Shown: positions 49,098 through 60,574, counted from the first letter of the stretch. The stretch is 64,000 bases of DNA from Apostichopus californicus (GCA_020650975.1 JAIPMN010000856.1:1934-65933); one strand, 5' to 3'. Translations and numbers: made by a program. The notes: generated by a model not told the origin, from the letters alone.

Positions 49098-51065
49098 TCA
49101 ACTCGATCGAGGAGACACTGCCTCTGCTAATTGATATGTTTGAATATCCAATACGAAAAGTTTACCACCGTGGAAGAGTACAGCCAATTTGTTCTTGCAT
49201 GATGCGATAGATCTCGGATCTTGTTCTGACATCGACCCGTCCAAAACTATACCTCGAAAGTCAAAGGAAGAAGAGCGTCTTGTTAACATCCAGTCAACAT
49301 CATTGGCTGTCTTGCTGCTTATGCTTTTCCAGAGAAAGAACCATTCCCGGGTTTCTCTATTGAAACTGATCCCTGCTGGCCATGCCGTCTTAAGGCTGCT
49401 GGGACTTTCCAATCGGCGTTCAGGGAAAACCTTGGTCGTGTCCTTAACAACGAACACGTTATCCGAAATATCTGCCAATACAAATCGAGTTTCGGTCGAT
49501 GCAATTAATGGGCCGTACCACAAACTGGTTAAGGAAAACAATAAACTGGACGATCCATTTCCATCGACTCGATAAATCCGCCAAGGGTGGGATGTCAGAA
49601 CAACGTATTCACCGGTGCATTGACCCCAGTGAACACCTTCCACATTTTCTGGCGCTTCCGTAAGCTTGTAAACGGGCGACACGCCAAGATCCGGGGAGAA
49701 TGTAACTTTAATAATGTCACGACCATGGGTGAGTAGAATACTAAGAAGGTCGTAACTTACTGTACTACACACATGGATACGAGCGTGTCCGGGTCTCTTC
49801 AAGGTTTCCGTCTGGGCCTGCACTTCTGTCATATCAAAGTACAAAATGTTAAATATAACTACACCTGTGGTGGACGTTTGATCAATTATCTCTACACACC
49901 TTCCTTCTGATATCCATACAGCACTGACGCAAGATCGATCGAGCTGTACGGAACCCACCTTATCCAACCTAAGTACTGTCAAACCTTCTTTTTGTTCTTC
50001 TTCTTGTTCTTCTTTTCTTTGTGGTGATGAACCAGTTTCTTCTTCATGGAATACTTTTTCCAGGTTACCGATCAACTTGCCACTGTGGACCTTGCACGTA
50101 AATTGAAGATGCGGATGCTTGCAATCACATAATTTTTCCAGAGCTTCCGTATCCTTGTCAATGTCGTTGCTTACTTTCTCAATGTTTTCAATAAATTTCA
50201 ACTCTATAGGTGTACCTTCTTGTTCCATCGAGTTTCCAACACTTGCTACTAATCGTGCTAATTTATTTTCTTTCACCATTGTACTCTCGAGAGCTAGATA
50301 AAGATCCATAAAATATTCCGATCTTGATTTAGACAAACCTTGCAATTCCTTGAGGAGTAGGGCTTCTTCGGTCGTCACCATTTCACGAACCCGTTTGGCT
50401 GCTTCTTTAATTTCGTTTGCTGTACTTTTCGAAGTCTCGAGATACCCCTCTCGAGATTGCAATAAATTCATCGATATTACCTTTTGTTGTTTTCTTTGCC
50501 TCAAGCATCTTACAATGACTCCTTTTAGGTAAAACCCATCATCATCACTAGAATCTTTTACGTCGAAGTCATGTTCTTTATGCATTGTCTGAATGCACAT
50601 GAAGCAAACGTCCTCAGAGCAACTATTGCAAGAGAATCGCAATGCTTTGAGATGCCGCCCACACATTTCCTTATCCTCCCCCTTCTCCCCGACTGTTTCC
50701 GATATCTTCTCTTCCCCTTTTCCGCCAACGAATTCCGTTGCCTTTAAATAATCAGACTGTGATTCGGTGTCGTCTTGCGATGTCGAATCATTTCTTGATG
50801 TATTCGATGAATTTCTGTACGAGCGAAGAACATAACCAAGACCGTAATTTGTTGGAAAATCTGATGAGAGACCCGAAGGTGGTAATTGTATGCAAAGAGT
50901 GCACACTGGGCACGCCGGGTTGTCTGTCTTGAGTAGCTGATGAAGGCAAGGCTGGCTGCAAATGCTATGGCCACAATAAAGTGTCTTAGTCTCTGAAATC
51001 TTCTCATAACAAACACAGCAAGTCAGCGACGAGATGTCACTAATAATTTTGGCATCCATGACCAT
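49098..51065 (-). CDS. TRIM-like RING/B-box protein 2, intronless coding region
   Basis: This protein of about 655 residues is probably an E3 ubiquitin ligase. The start at 51065 (or 51059) is chosen because a CTTTCAG acceptor abuts it; the frame is open further up to 51128, but that part would be intron. A likely donor for a 5' UTR exon is at 51487-51494. RING ligands: C16, C19, C31, H33, C36, C40, C52, C55, again with C-x3-C at the fifth and sixth ligands. A complete B-box type 2 follows: C135, H138, C146, C149, C154, C157, H162, H165. A coiled coil (about 200-320) and a C-terminal propeller-like region follow, sharing TSHPWRIYRV, ADISDNVFVVKD, AWPAGISFNRETREWFFLWK and HGGKLFVLDI with the neighbour at 40335-42182. 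It is a paralogue of that gene, same strand, about 7 kb upstream. Confidence 0.88.
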   Translation of the reverse strand: MVMDAKIISDISSLTCCVCYEKISETKTLYCGHSICSQPCLHQLLKTDNPACPVCTLCIQLPPSGLSSDFPTNYGLGYVLRSYRNSSNTSRNDSTSQDDTESQSDYLKATEFVGGKGEEKISETVGEKGEDKEMCGRHLKALRFSCNSCSEDVCFMCIQTMHKEHDFDVKDSSDDDGFYLKGVIVRCLRQRKQQKVISMNLLQSREGYLETSKSTANEIKEAAKRVREMVTTEEALLLKELQGLSKSRSEYFMDLYLALESTMVKENKLARLVASVGNSMEQEGTPIELKFIENIEKVSNDIDKDTEALEKLCDCKHPHLQFTCKVHSGKLIGNLEKVFHEEETGSSPQRKEEQEEEQKEGLTVLRLDKVGSVQLDRSCVSAVWISEGRCVEIIDQTSTTGVVIFNILYFDMTEVQAQTETLKRPGHARIHVCSTVSYDLLSILLTHGRDIIKVTFSPDLGVSPVYKLTEAPENVEGVHWGQCTGEYVVLTSHPWRIYRVDGNGSSSLLFSLTSLWYGPLIASTETRFVLADISDNVFVVKDTTKVFPERRLESPSSLKTAWPAGISFNRETREWFFLWKSISSKTANDVDWMLTRRSSSFDFRGIVLDGSMSEQDPRSIASCKNKLAVLFHGGKLFVLDIQTYQLAEAVSPRSS

Positions 51066-53330
51066 CTGAAAGATTCTGAAAGGAAAGGACATAATACCAA
51101 TTGGCACAACTTGCAACATTAAATTCAAATCAATATAAATTTCATTTAAACGTTAGCAATCACTGAAGTCAATATGCTTTGCCAATATTTAGGCTTCAAA
51201 ATTTGACAAACTTTTTGGATCGCGTTGAAATTATATTGTAATATTTGTTCTTGATATATATTCAATATGAAACCCAGTCACAAATTTGAGTGTCAGAAGT
51301 TGCCATAAAGTTTGCTCTTGAATGGCGTACAAAGACTAATGTTTTATGGACGTGAAACATCACTATGTTAAAGGCCATCAATAGACGAATGTATACATGT
51401 GTGACTGATGATGTCAAAGCTTAATAGGGTTTAAGCAATTCGTAGTTGAATATAGCGTGAATTTTAATAATGCTATTATGTAAGCTATACTTACTTGCTC
51501 ATGAAGGATGTTTGCGATAAGAGCGCCCTCTGTTTCTTAATTATTTCAAGTACCTAATTTGAATTAACTTCCTTAAACTAGGAGTGACCTTACTCAGTTA
51601 TTGTTCCTCGTTTGCCCAATCCGACTTTTGTCAAATACACGTTAGTTTGCTGTAAATGCAAGATGTAACAGTGAAAGTGGCAAGGAAACAAGTCGAACCA
51701 CATTAGTCTCTTCTAAAGTCTCTTGAAAACATGCAAACAATGACATTAGTTCACGAGTTTCTATATTCTAGTACTATTGACTTTCCCCATGAATGTCGTA
51801 AATTAAGATGATAGGGTACGACCTCGTGGTCATTACAGCCTTTAGAGAGTTTAATATTTAACAATCCGTACCCTTAGGCTTTCGTGCATGTTTTTATTTC
51901 CTTTCGTTTTCGGGCTTTGTCTTTTTCAACATTGCTCCATAAATTAAAATATCGTTGAAGTTTAAAATGAGTACTCGGTGTATTCATAGAACAATATTGT
52001 GTAGGCTACTTTCTCTATGTACATCCAAAATAGATACAACACACTGAAAGAAAATGGCAGCCACTGCTTATAACGTGAATTTTATTTTTGAAAACTCTTA
52101 TACATGCTTTCACATTTCTCAATTCGGAACGTATATAATTTATCAGCCGATACTCATATCTAGTACAGTAACTACTGGTACCACCTGGTAACACATGTTA
52201 CCGTGTTATGTATATATACCGTTTAGGCTTACTATAATATGCTACATTGTTGTGAGCCGTTATCACATGACAGGCTGAGGACGCAGAAAATAGAGGGCAT
52301 ACTTTCACATCGTCATAACACAAATATTGCAGTCGAAATGTGTATGTATGACAAATGTGGGGCTTCATTAATGTTGCCATCGTTTACGTCGTTTTTAATA
52401 GATTTGTCCATAACAGTCCATTGTTCCCTCTATCATTTCTCCAGATCCCTCCCCACCCCCACCCCCCACCTTCCGTGGAACTTTGATAAGAGTACAACTT
52501 GTATCAAAGTGGTGTGTACGACAAAAAACATTTGCGCATTTATTATTAGATGGCATACTTTCACTCACACTGATGACAAGATGTGTGTATAGTTATTGCA
52601 TTCGACGTTAATCTCATATTAATTATCATAATACAAAACAGTCTCAGTATCTTAATTCTAGACCGATTGTGGAAACATATCACAATAGCTTCAACATGTT
52701 CGACAAATGTTCACCCGCTTATCAAACATATCCGTTAATAAAAAACAAATTTCCGCCGTCTTACTTCAATTTTGATCATCATTTATCCGTCGTTTTGGTG
52801 ATTAAACGTGTTCTTTGTGGAATAAACTTGTACTAGGTAGAACCAAACAACATTCAGAAAGATGTGGCAATTTCATGTCAGTAAATGTATGTATTTACCA
52901 CATTAATGACAAATACATCAAGCAAAGTTTGAAGGCAAATCAATTGTGGTCGTTCAACTGACATATACATTCCTGTTTTTGTGGTTAAGTGAGTAAAAAA
53001 ACAAGAACTTTGTGGGATAAATTCGATATTGAAACCAACATTGTATTCGGACAATATTCAAATCGTTAAACAAGAATAAATATATTTACCATACATTAAT
53101 GGCAAAAACAAATTTTAATTATTCTGGTTCATTTACATTTGTTTTAATCTCTGGTGAGCAATATACAGTATCAACAACAAACTTTTGTTGCACTTATCTG
53201 GAGTACCTCCGAAAATGTCCTTTATTGAGTGTTAAACCCTGCATATTGCCCCGACTCAGTGTATAGTGATATTTCATTTTCCCCCTAGCCGTTTACTCCA
53301 AGCAATGTCTGTCTGTGGTCTCTATAAAAA
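51066..53330. other. Upstream flank of TRIM-like gene 2, no other gene seen
   Basis: It probably contains the first, untranslated exon of the TRIM-like gene 2 (ending at 51495) and its promoter. Around 52791-53110 two diverged direct copies of a roughly 190-bp block ('gttctttgtggaataaa', 'accaaacaacatt') can be made out. No protein is recognised. Confidence 0.45.
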
Positions 53331-53337
53331 GTAAGTG

Positions 53338-53710
53338 GCAGGAGCGGATGCAGGATTTGTGACAGGGGGGGGGGGGTCTGACTGGTCCAGCNNNNNNNNG
53401 GGGGGGGGGGTCTGACTGGTCCAGCCGCGCCTGAACGTAAGACTATCTAAGCGGAGCGCCACCATCGGTTGGCGCGGAGCCTACTAGAAAATTTTTGGCT
53501 TTACAAACCCCCCAGATGGCCGGAAACGGCACTTCCCGAGTATTCTAAGCTGCATGTACCTAGCCTGAAAATATGGATCTCATGTCTGCAATTTCTCAAT
53601 TGATGAGAAGAAAACAATCTATGAAATATGGTAATACATATCAGATGAGTTGAGATGATACAAAAATCATGCCTTTAGCCCCCAATCCCCCTCCCGTTCC
53701 GTCACCACTG
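53338..53710. mobile_element. Copy of the 20158-20436 MITE family, inverted, with an N gap
   Basis: From about 53443 the sequence matches the opposite strand of 20276-20400 ('ctatctaagcg', 'ccaccat', 'ggttggcgcg', 'aaaatttt', 'ggcacttccc'). The left part (53341-53434) has CAGGAGCGGATGCAGG and CGCGCCTG, similar to MITE ends, and includes eight Ns at 53392-53399 inside a poly-G run. Confidence 0.65.
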
Positions 53711-53717
53711 TTTGATG

Positions 53718-53910
53718 CAGGGCCGGATCCAGGATTCTGGAAGGGTGAGGGGTTTGGCCTCCAGTGATCCTAGGGTCTAAGGGGAGTGGGTTTCCCTCTG
53801 TCCATTGTGAAATTCTCTTTTTTTCTCTCTCTTTTTTTTTCTCTTTTTTTTTGGGGCCAAGAGCAGGGGGGGTCCGGACCCCCTGGACCCCCCCCCTGGA
53901 TCCGCGCCTG
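53718..53910. mobile_element. Small MITE with CAGG(G/C)CGGATCCAGG ends
   Basis: This 193-bp element starts CAGGGCCGGATCCAGG and ends in the near-inverse CTGGATCCGCGCCTG. The middle is a pyrimidine tract followed by C runs. No target-site duplication is seen. The terminal sequence is common among hAT-like MITEs. Confidence 0.7.
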
Positions 53911-54780
53911 AGTGGAGTATGTCTGCTGTCCATTAACCAAAGGAGATTTTGCGTGCCGTGCAAAAATGTACTCAGTACGTTATTCATCGTATGGAGGGCT
54001 TTTTCTACTGCTAGAAAAGTGAAACTTAAAATTGAAATTTTTCAAGGTCGTTAACCTCGTCAAAATCAATCAGGCAATATTAGGGTAACTAGCTCAATAA
54101 CCGACAACTGAGTGTTGTGACGTCATACTCATTGACGTCATTTCAAACCTTTCTATATAGGAACTGACACGATTGTCTCATATTTAATATACTATACTTG
54201 ACTGAGTCGATATTCGGCGATGTCCCATCCACAGATTTCACATCTTACAAGAAATTGATTTCCTGTCAATATATATATGTTCTTCAACATAACGTTAATG
54301 CACAAACGAAAGAAAAACCTAAATAAATGGATAATAATTTTCATTGTCATTTATACTTTAGCAATCACTGCATTTGAAAACAAGCTGCTGATAAATCGAT
54401 CAATGGATTATTAGTTTCCCATAACTACAGACACATACTTATGTATTAATGATTTCTCACGGTAATTAGCTAAATAAATTAGCTTTCACTCGTCTAAACA
54501 ATCTTGAAGCAAATGCACATATTACATTTTCCTTCTTTCGTTCCTTTGTTTCTTTGTTTCTTTTGTTCTTTCTTTCTTTCTTTTGTTCTTTTTTTTTTGA
54601 GGTACACGCGAGTCATTAACAGAAGTGTCTATCATATTTTCCCATCGAGTTATCCACTTTATCGTTATCCTACTAACTGTTTGGCATTTGTTTTTATCTC
54701 ATCGCTCCCATAGGGAGGATGAAATACTGTGGCAATATACAGCTTTATACAACACCTAATTATATTCCGGCCATTTGATT
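53911..54780. other. Intergenic, no recognised feature
   Basis: AT-rich sequence with a T-rich stretch at 54530-54600 (ttcttt repeats). Nothing else is recognised. Confidence 0.4.
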
Positions 54781-54950
54781 GGTCAATTGATCGTCGATTG
54801 CATGCAATATCCGCTCTATTGCACGCTATGAAATAGAACCGTGCAATATACTTTTTGGATCATAGCACTTTTTTCAATGGTAAGAGAACAATCTGTTGCA
54901 TGAGTGCATTTTACATCCAAATATATCCAAATTTGAAGGTGTTGTATAAA

Positions 54951-55114
54951 ACAAATAATGAATGGTTTCCATTCGTGCAAAAGTGCAAATATTTCATTCG
55001 TTGAAAGATGTAATTTGTTCCATTCAACTCGGCTGCGCCTCGTTGAATGGAACATTCCATCTTTCAACTCATGAAATATTTGCACTATTGCACTCATAAC
55101 CATTCATTATTTGT
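54951..55114. mobile_element. Foldback hairpin element, arms about 75 bp
   Basis: The left arm (from 'acaaataatgaatggt' through 'gtgcaaatatttcat' to 'gttccattcaac') is followed, after a GC-rich loop (cggctgcgcctc), by its inverse with few mismatches. The arms meet near 55033. The region just upstream (54810-54850) holds related 'tattgcac' and 'gtgcaata' motifs, so the full element may be larger. Confidence 0.8.
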
Positions 55115-55129
55115 ATAATATATGCTGTA

Positions 55130-55246
55130 TACTCAAACACAGTGTTAACTCTTAATCGTTTCAGCCCTGTACTCAAGCACAGTACTAACTCTAAATTTTA
55201 TCAGCCCTGTACTCAAGCATAGTGTTAACTCTAAATCTTATCAGCC
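55130..55246. repeat. Three tandem copies of about 40 bp
   Basis: The unit 'tactcaagcacagtgtta' plus 'actctaaatcttatcagccctg' occurs three times directly after the foldback element. Confidence 0.85.
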
Positions 55247-55545
55247 CGCAAAAGGGGATACGGGGTGGTATAAGGAAGAGGTAAGAAAGTTTGTTGAATT
55301 TGGGCTCCAGTCATTAAAACCAAATGACATGTACCTTGGAATGTTAAAGTCATAAACAACACGGTGGTATATATGATACCTGTCCATTGATTGATCATGA
55401 TTTCCACACCATATGCCCTTATATATGTCCACATGGAGCCAAGTCCTAACTTAAGCTGAATTTGAACATAAACATCTAGCCTAAGTTTGTATATGTCATA
55501 TTTAAAACTAAGTAGGAAGAAAATGGACACAAAAATCACTTCACA
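55247..55545 (-). repeat. Unnamed repeat family, inverted copy
   Basis: On the minus strand this matches 57834-58150 nearly throughout (shared 'cttaggctagatgttt', 'ggacttggctccatg', 'gtggacatatataaggc', 'cattccaaggtacatg'). The family has no recognisable coding sequence. Its type (DNA element or segmental duplication) is open. Confidence 0.75.
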
Positions 55546-55789
55546 TAATAGGTAAGAATTAACTGGCAACTGATTATAAACTCACAATAGCAAATGAGAG
55601 GGAATTCTAAACACCTTGTATAAATTATACAAATGTCCAAACTCTCATGCATATATGCATAAGCATATGCAGACGCAGCGCTTCTTATCGTAAGCGGGTT
55701 TAGACCCGCGTAATTTCTTCTTACAATCGTGTAATTTCTTATTAAAGATATGTAGTTTCTTATTATTATCATGTAGCCTACTTTAGTAT

Positions 55790-56165
55790 TATAATTGTGA
55801 AGATTCTTATCATCATCTTCTATCTTCCTTATATTATCCTGTTTAATCAGTATATTATCGTTTATTATCAGTATTATATATATCAATATTATCTTATAAC
55901 ATAACTATAATGTAATCATATCAAATTGTATCATCATCATCATTTTGTTGTGGTCCTTTTGGCGTTCCATAACAGAGAGCCGTGTTACGCGGACAAGTCC
56001 GATATCTGTCACTCACGTCTATTGTGATACGTCATCATTCAACCATGCATGCCGGATGTGAATTGCTTTTTGTTTCCATGTATTTTTCCTACTTGGCTTT
56101 AAATATGACTGTATACAAACTTAGGCTAGATGCATGGTTTGTTCAATTCAAGCTTAAGTTAGAAA
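55790..56165 (+). repeat. Unnamed repeat family, direct copy
   Basis: It shares 'tagtatattatcg'-like and 'cattttgttgtggtc' motifs, then 'acaagtccgatat' and 'cattcaaccatg' through 'aaacttaggctagatg', with 57655-57935. It is therefore a diverged direct copy of the left part of the 57.6-58.2 kb copy. Confidence 0.7.
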
Positions 56166-56312
56166 CGAAAACGAAAACGAAACGAAAAACTACTGTACAA
56201 TATTTCGAAGAAAATAATTGTTAAAAAATGTCATTATTTTAACATGCGCACAGGGAAGCTGTACAGTATGCTTCCTGGTTACTGTTTCGTTGTCTCGTGT
56301 GACCTTTTAGGG

Positions 56313-56773
56313 CAGGGGTTCCGGGTTGCATGAACCCCCAGGGGGGGGTGCGTGAGTCCATCCCAGGGGGTTCGTGAGATGTTTCTTAAAGTCAAAACTA
56401 GAGCATTTTTTGCTGAACTAAAATCTGATATATCATATAATTTAGAAATGTACAAAAGTCGTACCTATCGACAAACTCTTTTCGCGTTCCATACGAATAT
56501 GTTGCCATAATAGTACCGTACCGTGCATGTGATAAATAACTGAATTATGAAACAGACACAGGCCGCATAACTTTGATGAAGTTGGTGTACGCATGACAGT
56601 ATACGTCGTGAAAATAAAGAGCTGATCTGATCTTGAAGTTTCCAAATAAATATTTGTTCATCTCTTGTTTTTTTTTCATTACAATATTACACTATGAACC
56701 TGATCTTTAACGGAACTCTGACATCCACAGGGGGTTCGTGGGGGGGGGGGGGTATAAATTTAGGGAAACCCTG
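56313..56773. mobile_element. Non-autonomous hAT-like MITE nested in the repeat family
   Basis: This 461-bp element begins CAGGGGTTCC and ends GGGAAACCCTG. The flanks TTTTAGGG (56305-56312 and 56774-56781) are a perfect 8-bp target-site duplication. 'gggggttcgtg' occurs near both ends (as 'agggggttcgtgag' and 'agggggttcgtggg'). Sequence on its right belongs to the repeat family of 55-58 kb, so the MITE inserted into an older repeat. Confidence 0.88.
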
Positions 56774-56945
56774 TTTTAGGGTGATTCTTGTAACAGTCAT
56801 GACATCATAATAAGTGTTAACATTCCAAGGAACATGTCCTTTGCTTTCGATGACCAAACCAAATCCATCCAACTTCTAACCACTTCCCAATATACCACCA
56901 CAATTTCCCCCCTTCTGCGGGTGATAAGATTATGAGTTTCTGGGG
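56774..56945 (+). repeat. Unnamed repeat family, partial copy
   Basis: The motifs 'aacattccaaggaacatgtc', 'ttcgatgacc', 'ataccaccacaatt' and 'gataagatta' occur in the same order as at 58030-58150. This is the right-hand part of the family only. Confidence 0.65.
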
Positions 56946-57594
56946 GGGGGGGGGTTCTCGCAAAAGTTATGACATCATCATTAACAACTTTCCTTTTAAT
57001 TTGGTGACATTTAGGAATCATACGGGAACTTAGAAAGTCTAGAATAAATATTGACACCGTCCTTTTCCTCTTCCGAACGATTTCCGGTTTTTTGTTTTGT
57101 TTTTTGTGTGCCAAATATCACACATTCAGCAAAGTTGCACTTATAAAAGTTAAATATGATATATACAATGCATGCATAGGCACTGTCACAAAGAGGTCTA
57201 AGAAAACTTGAATATTTCGTTTGCTTATTCAGCAAATTTAAACAAAGATTTGTATTGTTTTTAATTGACTTAATGCTTTTGTTAAAGAATCAAGTTCCTG
57301 GTTTACCAAACGACATGATTCGTCAAAAATTATACTTCCGTGTAGGATATATTAGTCATTTTTTTTTATCTGCTGTTACACTTTCACCTCAATGTAAAAC
57401 GAAAGCTGGTTTAACCTCAGACAAAAAAAACACACAATGAACGAAAAAAGTGAGCATATCGGCTTTAGTTCTGCATAGGAGAAATGTGTCGTTCTTTTTC
57501 GTCCACTTCAATCCATGGTAACTTTTTAAAGACATTTAAAGAGGCGTGTTGTTGAGGCGTGGTGTTGAGGCGTGGTGTTGCGGCGTGATGTTGA

Positions 57595-58160
57595 AAACAT
57601 GATCAATCTATACGAACAGGTATCATATACCACCGTGTTGTTTATGACTTTATCTTCTGTATATTATCGTGTTTAATTAGTATATTATCGTTTATACACA
57701 GCATTTTACCTTATAAAATAAATATGTAAACATATAAAATTGTATCATCATCATTTTGTTGTGGTCGTTTTGGCGTTCCATATCAGAGAACGGACAAGTC
57801 CGATATATGTCACTCACGTCATCATTCAACCATGCCGGATGTGAAGTGATTTTTGTGTCCATTTTCTTCCTACTTGGTTTGAAAATTACTTATACAAACT
57901 TAGGCTAGATGTTTATGTTCAAATGAAGCTTAAGTTAGGACTTGGCTCCATGTGGACATATATAAGGCATATGATGTTGACAACATGATCAATCAATGGA
58001 CAGGTATCGTACCACCGTGTTGTTTATGACTTAAACATTCCAAGGTACATGTCATTTGGTTTTGATGACGGGAGCCAAATCCACCAAACTTTCTTACCTC
58101 TTCCCTATACCACCACAATTCCCTATTGGCGGATGATAAGATTAAGAGTTAACACTTTGT
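57595..58160 (+). repeat. Unnamed repeat family, most complete copy
   Basis: This copy contains both the left motifs (shared with 55790-56165) and the right motifs (shared with 55247-55545 and 56774-56945). 'caccgtgttgtttatgact' occurs twice within it (about 57632 and 58013), so it may itself be two fused copies. Confidence 0.7.
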
Positions 58161-58235
58161 TAGAAACCAAAAAGGGGCACGAAGCGAAACGAAAGCTGCA
58201 AATGTCTCGATGGTAATTTTGTTAAAAATGTCATT

Positions 58236-58742
58236 GCTTATTGGGGTTGGGGTTCTATTTAATAATTCTTAGGGTGTAGTTTTTTTCTTTTCGTGGGTTA
58301 CTACTAAAGTATAATTTTTTTCAAGGCACCTTATAATTCCTTCAACAGTATTGTCTGTTTGATATACTGTCAGTCCATGGCAAATCTAACAAGCAATAGA
58401 GCTTCGACAACTTTGGGGGGGGGGGGGTGGGAGGGGAGGTCATATTTAATCATTCTTACGGTGTTTTTCATCTTTTCGTGGATTACTACACAAGTAGTAT
58501 TTTGGGTTTATTTTCAAGGCACCTTATAATTCTTTCAATTTAATAATTAATAATTTAATAATTCTTTCATATTTAATGATTCTTTGGGTGTTTTTTATCT
58601 TCTCTTGGTTCACTACTTAAGTGGTATTTCTTTCTTCTTTCTTCAAAGGTACCTCATAATTACTTCAACAATTTGGTCTAAATCATATACTGTCAGTCCA
58701 TGGCACTTTTAACATGGAATCGAGCTTCGACAACTCGGGATT
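58236..58742. repeat. Three diverged tandem copies of about 170 bp
   Basis: Each copy has 'ttaataattctta' or 'tttaatgattctt', 'cttttcgtgg' and 'ttactac', 'ttcaaggcaccttataatt'. Two of them end in 'atactgtcagtccatggca' then 'gagcttcgacaact'. The middle copy has a poly-G insertion before it (58415-58428). Confidence 0.75.
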
Positions 58743-60570
58743 ATATAGATCAACCATTGATCATCAATGATACACGTTTTCTACATAACGTTAGTTACAA
58801 TATAAACAATATTAAAGTATCATATCTCACAGTTCAGTATATGTTTCAATTTGCTACACGTATAGCGCCTATATAGCCAGCTATATACGCTATCGAATTG
58901 ATGCATAGTGATAAAATGAATCCCTGTTGCCTGATATGGAAGAGATACAAGCCAGAAGATACGTACCCGATATAATATTCGGTTAACAGTCCTTCATGCC
59001 CATCAGAATCAAAATTAAGTCGTTCTAATCTTCTCCGTCATCAAAATTCAATCTGTAGTAATATCCACCGGTTTTATCCGTCGTTCGTTATAAACTATGA
59101 CTTTTTGTCTGTATGTAGCGAACCGTTGCCCTATCATATGGAAAGAAGAGTTTGTTGTAACCAAGTCACCGCGACTGCATGTCCTGTAGCCTGTACAGTC
59201 CAAATAACGACGAGCGTGTTGTCTATCTACATATATCTTTCCGCGTAATGACGTGTTAAATCATAACACGGCACCATGCACACAGCTTTGAAAATGCCAG
59301 GTAAATACGGATGCCTAATGTTTGATAGCGCTATATAACGAACAGGAAATATGTTGAATAGGTTAGTTTCGGGTTTACTAAGAATCCAACGTGTACAGCT
59401 CACCGTTTATATAAACATATATATATATATATCTATATCTATGTATAGTAATTTTGATTATTTTTTTTCCTTTCTGGTAAAACAACAAGGGATTTATATA
59501 GCTGTCAGGAAAACTTCCGTGGGTAGTATCTTATTACTAGACTTCTGTCATTGCAGGTATATAAGCTAATTAGGTTCAGAGCCACATGAACACTATTTAC
59601 CTCAGACTAATAAAACAGTGGACCAACCTGCCTGCCAGAAAATTTCTCGTATTTACATGTAGGCTCCTCCCCCAAGTACCTGGCATATTTCTCATTCTAT
59701 TTTTTGCTTCACAAACAATTATATAATCAAAGCGGCACTACTGAATGGTTCCAAAAGATTTACAGGGCTGCAGGGGGTGCAAAGAACATGAACAACAACG
59801 TTACTTTTTGCACCAGAATGCAAACATTTATACTGGTTGTGATGATATAGGCCTATACAATCACTATTTTGTAATGAGTCGGACATGCTGTACATTGAGG
59901 GTTTGAACATATTTGATGTAGGAAGTACAGCAAGACGCATGAAAAGGTGACGTGAATGTCATCACAGTGATAGATGTTGATCACCAACCTCCACTGATAT
60001 GCGTCCAATGTTATCCATGTGTATACTACACATCATATCTGTCCAAGTTCCCCATCTTGTGATTTATTTACGAGATTGTCACTAATTTGATCCCTAAACG
60101 AATTTAAAGTGCTGATTTGGCCTAGTGCTTTGTACCTACAGGTTACAATGTTAGTGGTAATGTCATTCTACTCAGGTACTAGCCTAGGCCTAAGTTACTA
60201 TACCACGAACGTTAGACCTCGTGCGCATTACTTTTTTTCAACACAGGCAAAACAAGCACAGACTTGCCGTGGGAAGCAATGAGTTCGGCTTCAGCAAATA
60301 CTTGACGATCCTTTGATCAATCGCAAAATAATGTTTCTCTGTTCCAAGCCTGTGACAGAATTGTACTTCGAACAACAACGCTTCATAAACCTCTGTAGGG
60401 GTCACGTCGGGGTCAAAACTGGGTCAACAGATGAGTGACATCAATTGGTTCCAGGGCTCCGCCTATAACCAATAATACGATAATTTAATAAATGACAAGA
60501 CTGAACAATGTACTGTATAGTTCGGGATGGCAAAGGTCGTATTCCTCCTGATGCAAAACACACACCACGG
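58743..60570. other. Intergenic, no recognised gene
   Basis: Only short open frames and short (TA)n runs (for example 59419-59432) are seen. No protein or RNA family is recognised. Confidence 0.4.
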
Positions 60571-60574
60571 GATT

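Noticed and set aside
49189-49575. 128-residue plus-strand frame
   Set aside because: Antisense shadow of the TRIM-like gene 2 coding region.
52239-52592. 117-residue plus-strand frame
   Set aside because: No domain or conserved motif; low-complexity proline and histidine stretch from a C-rich run.
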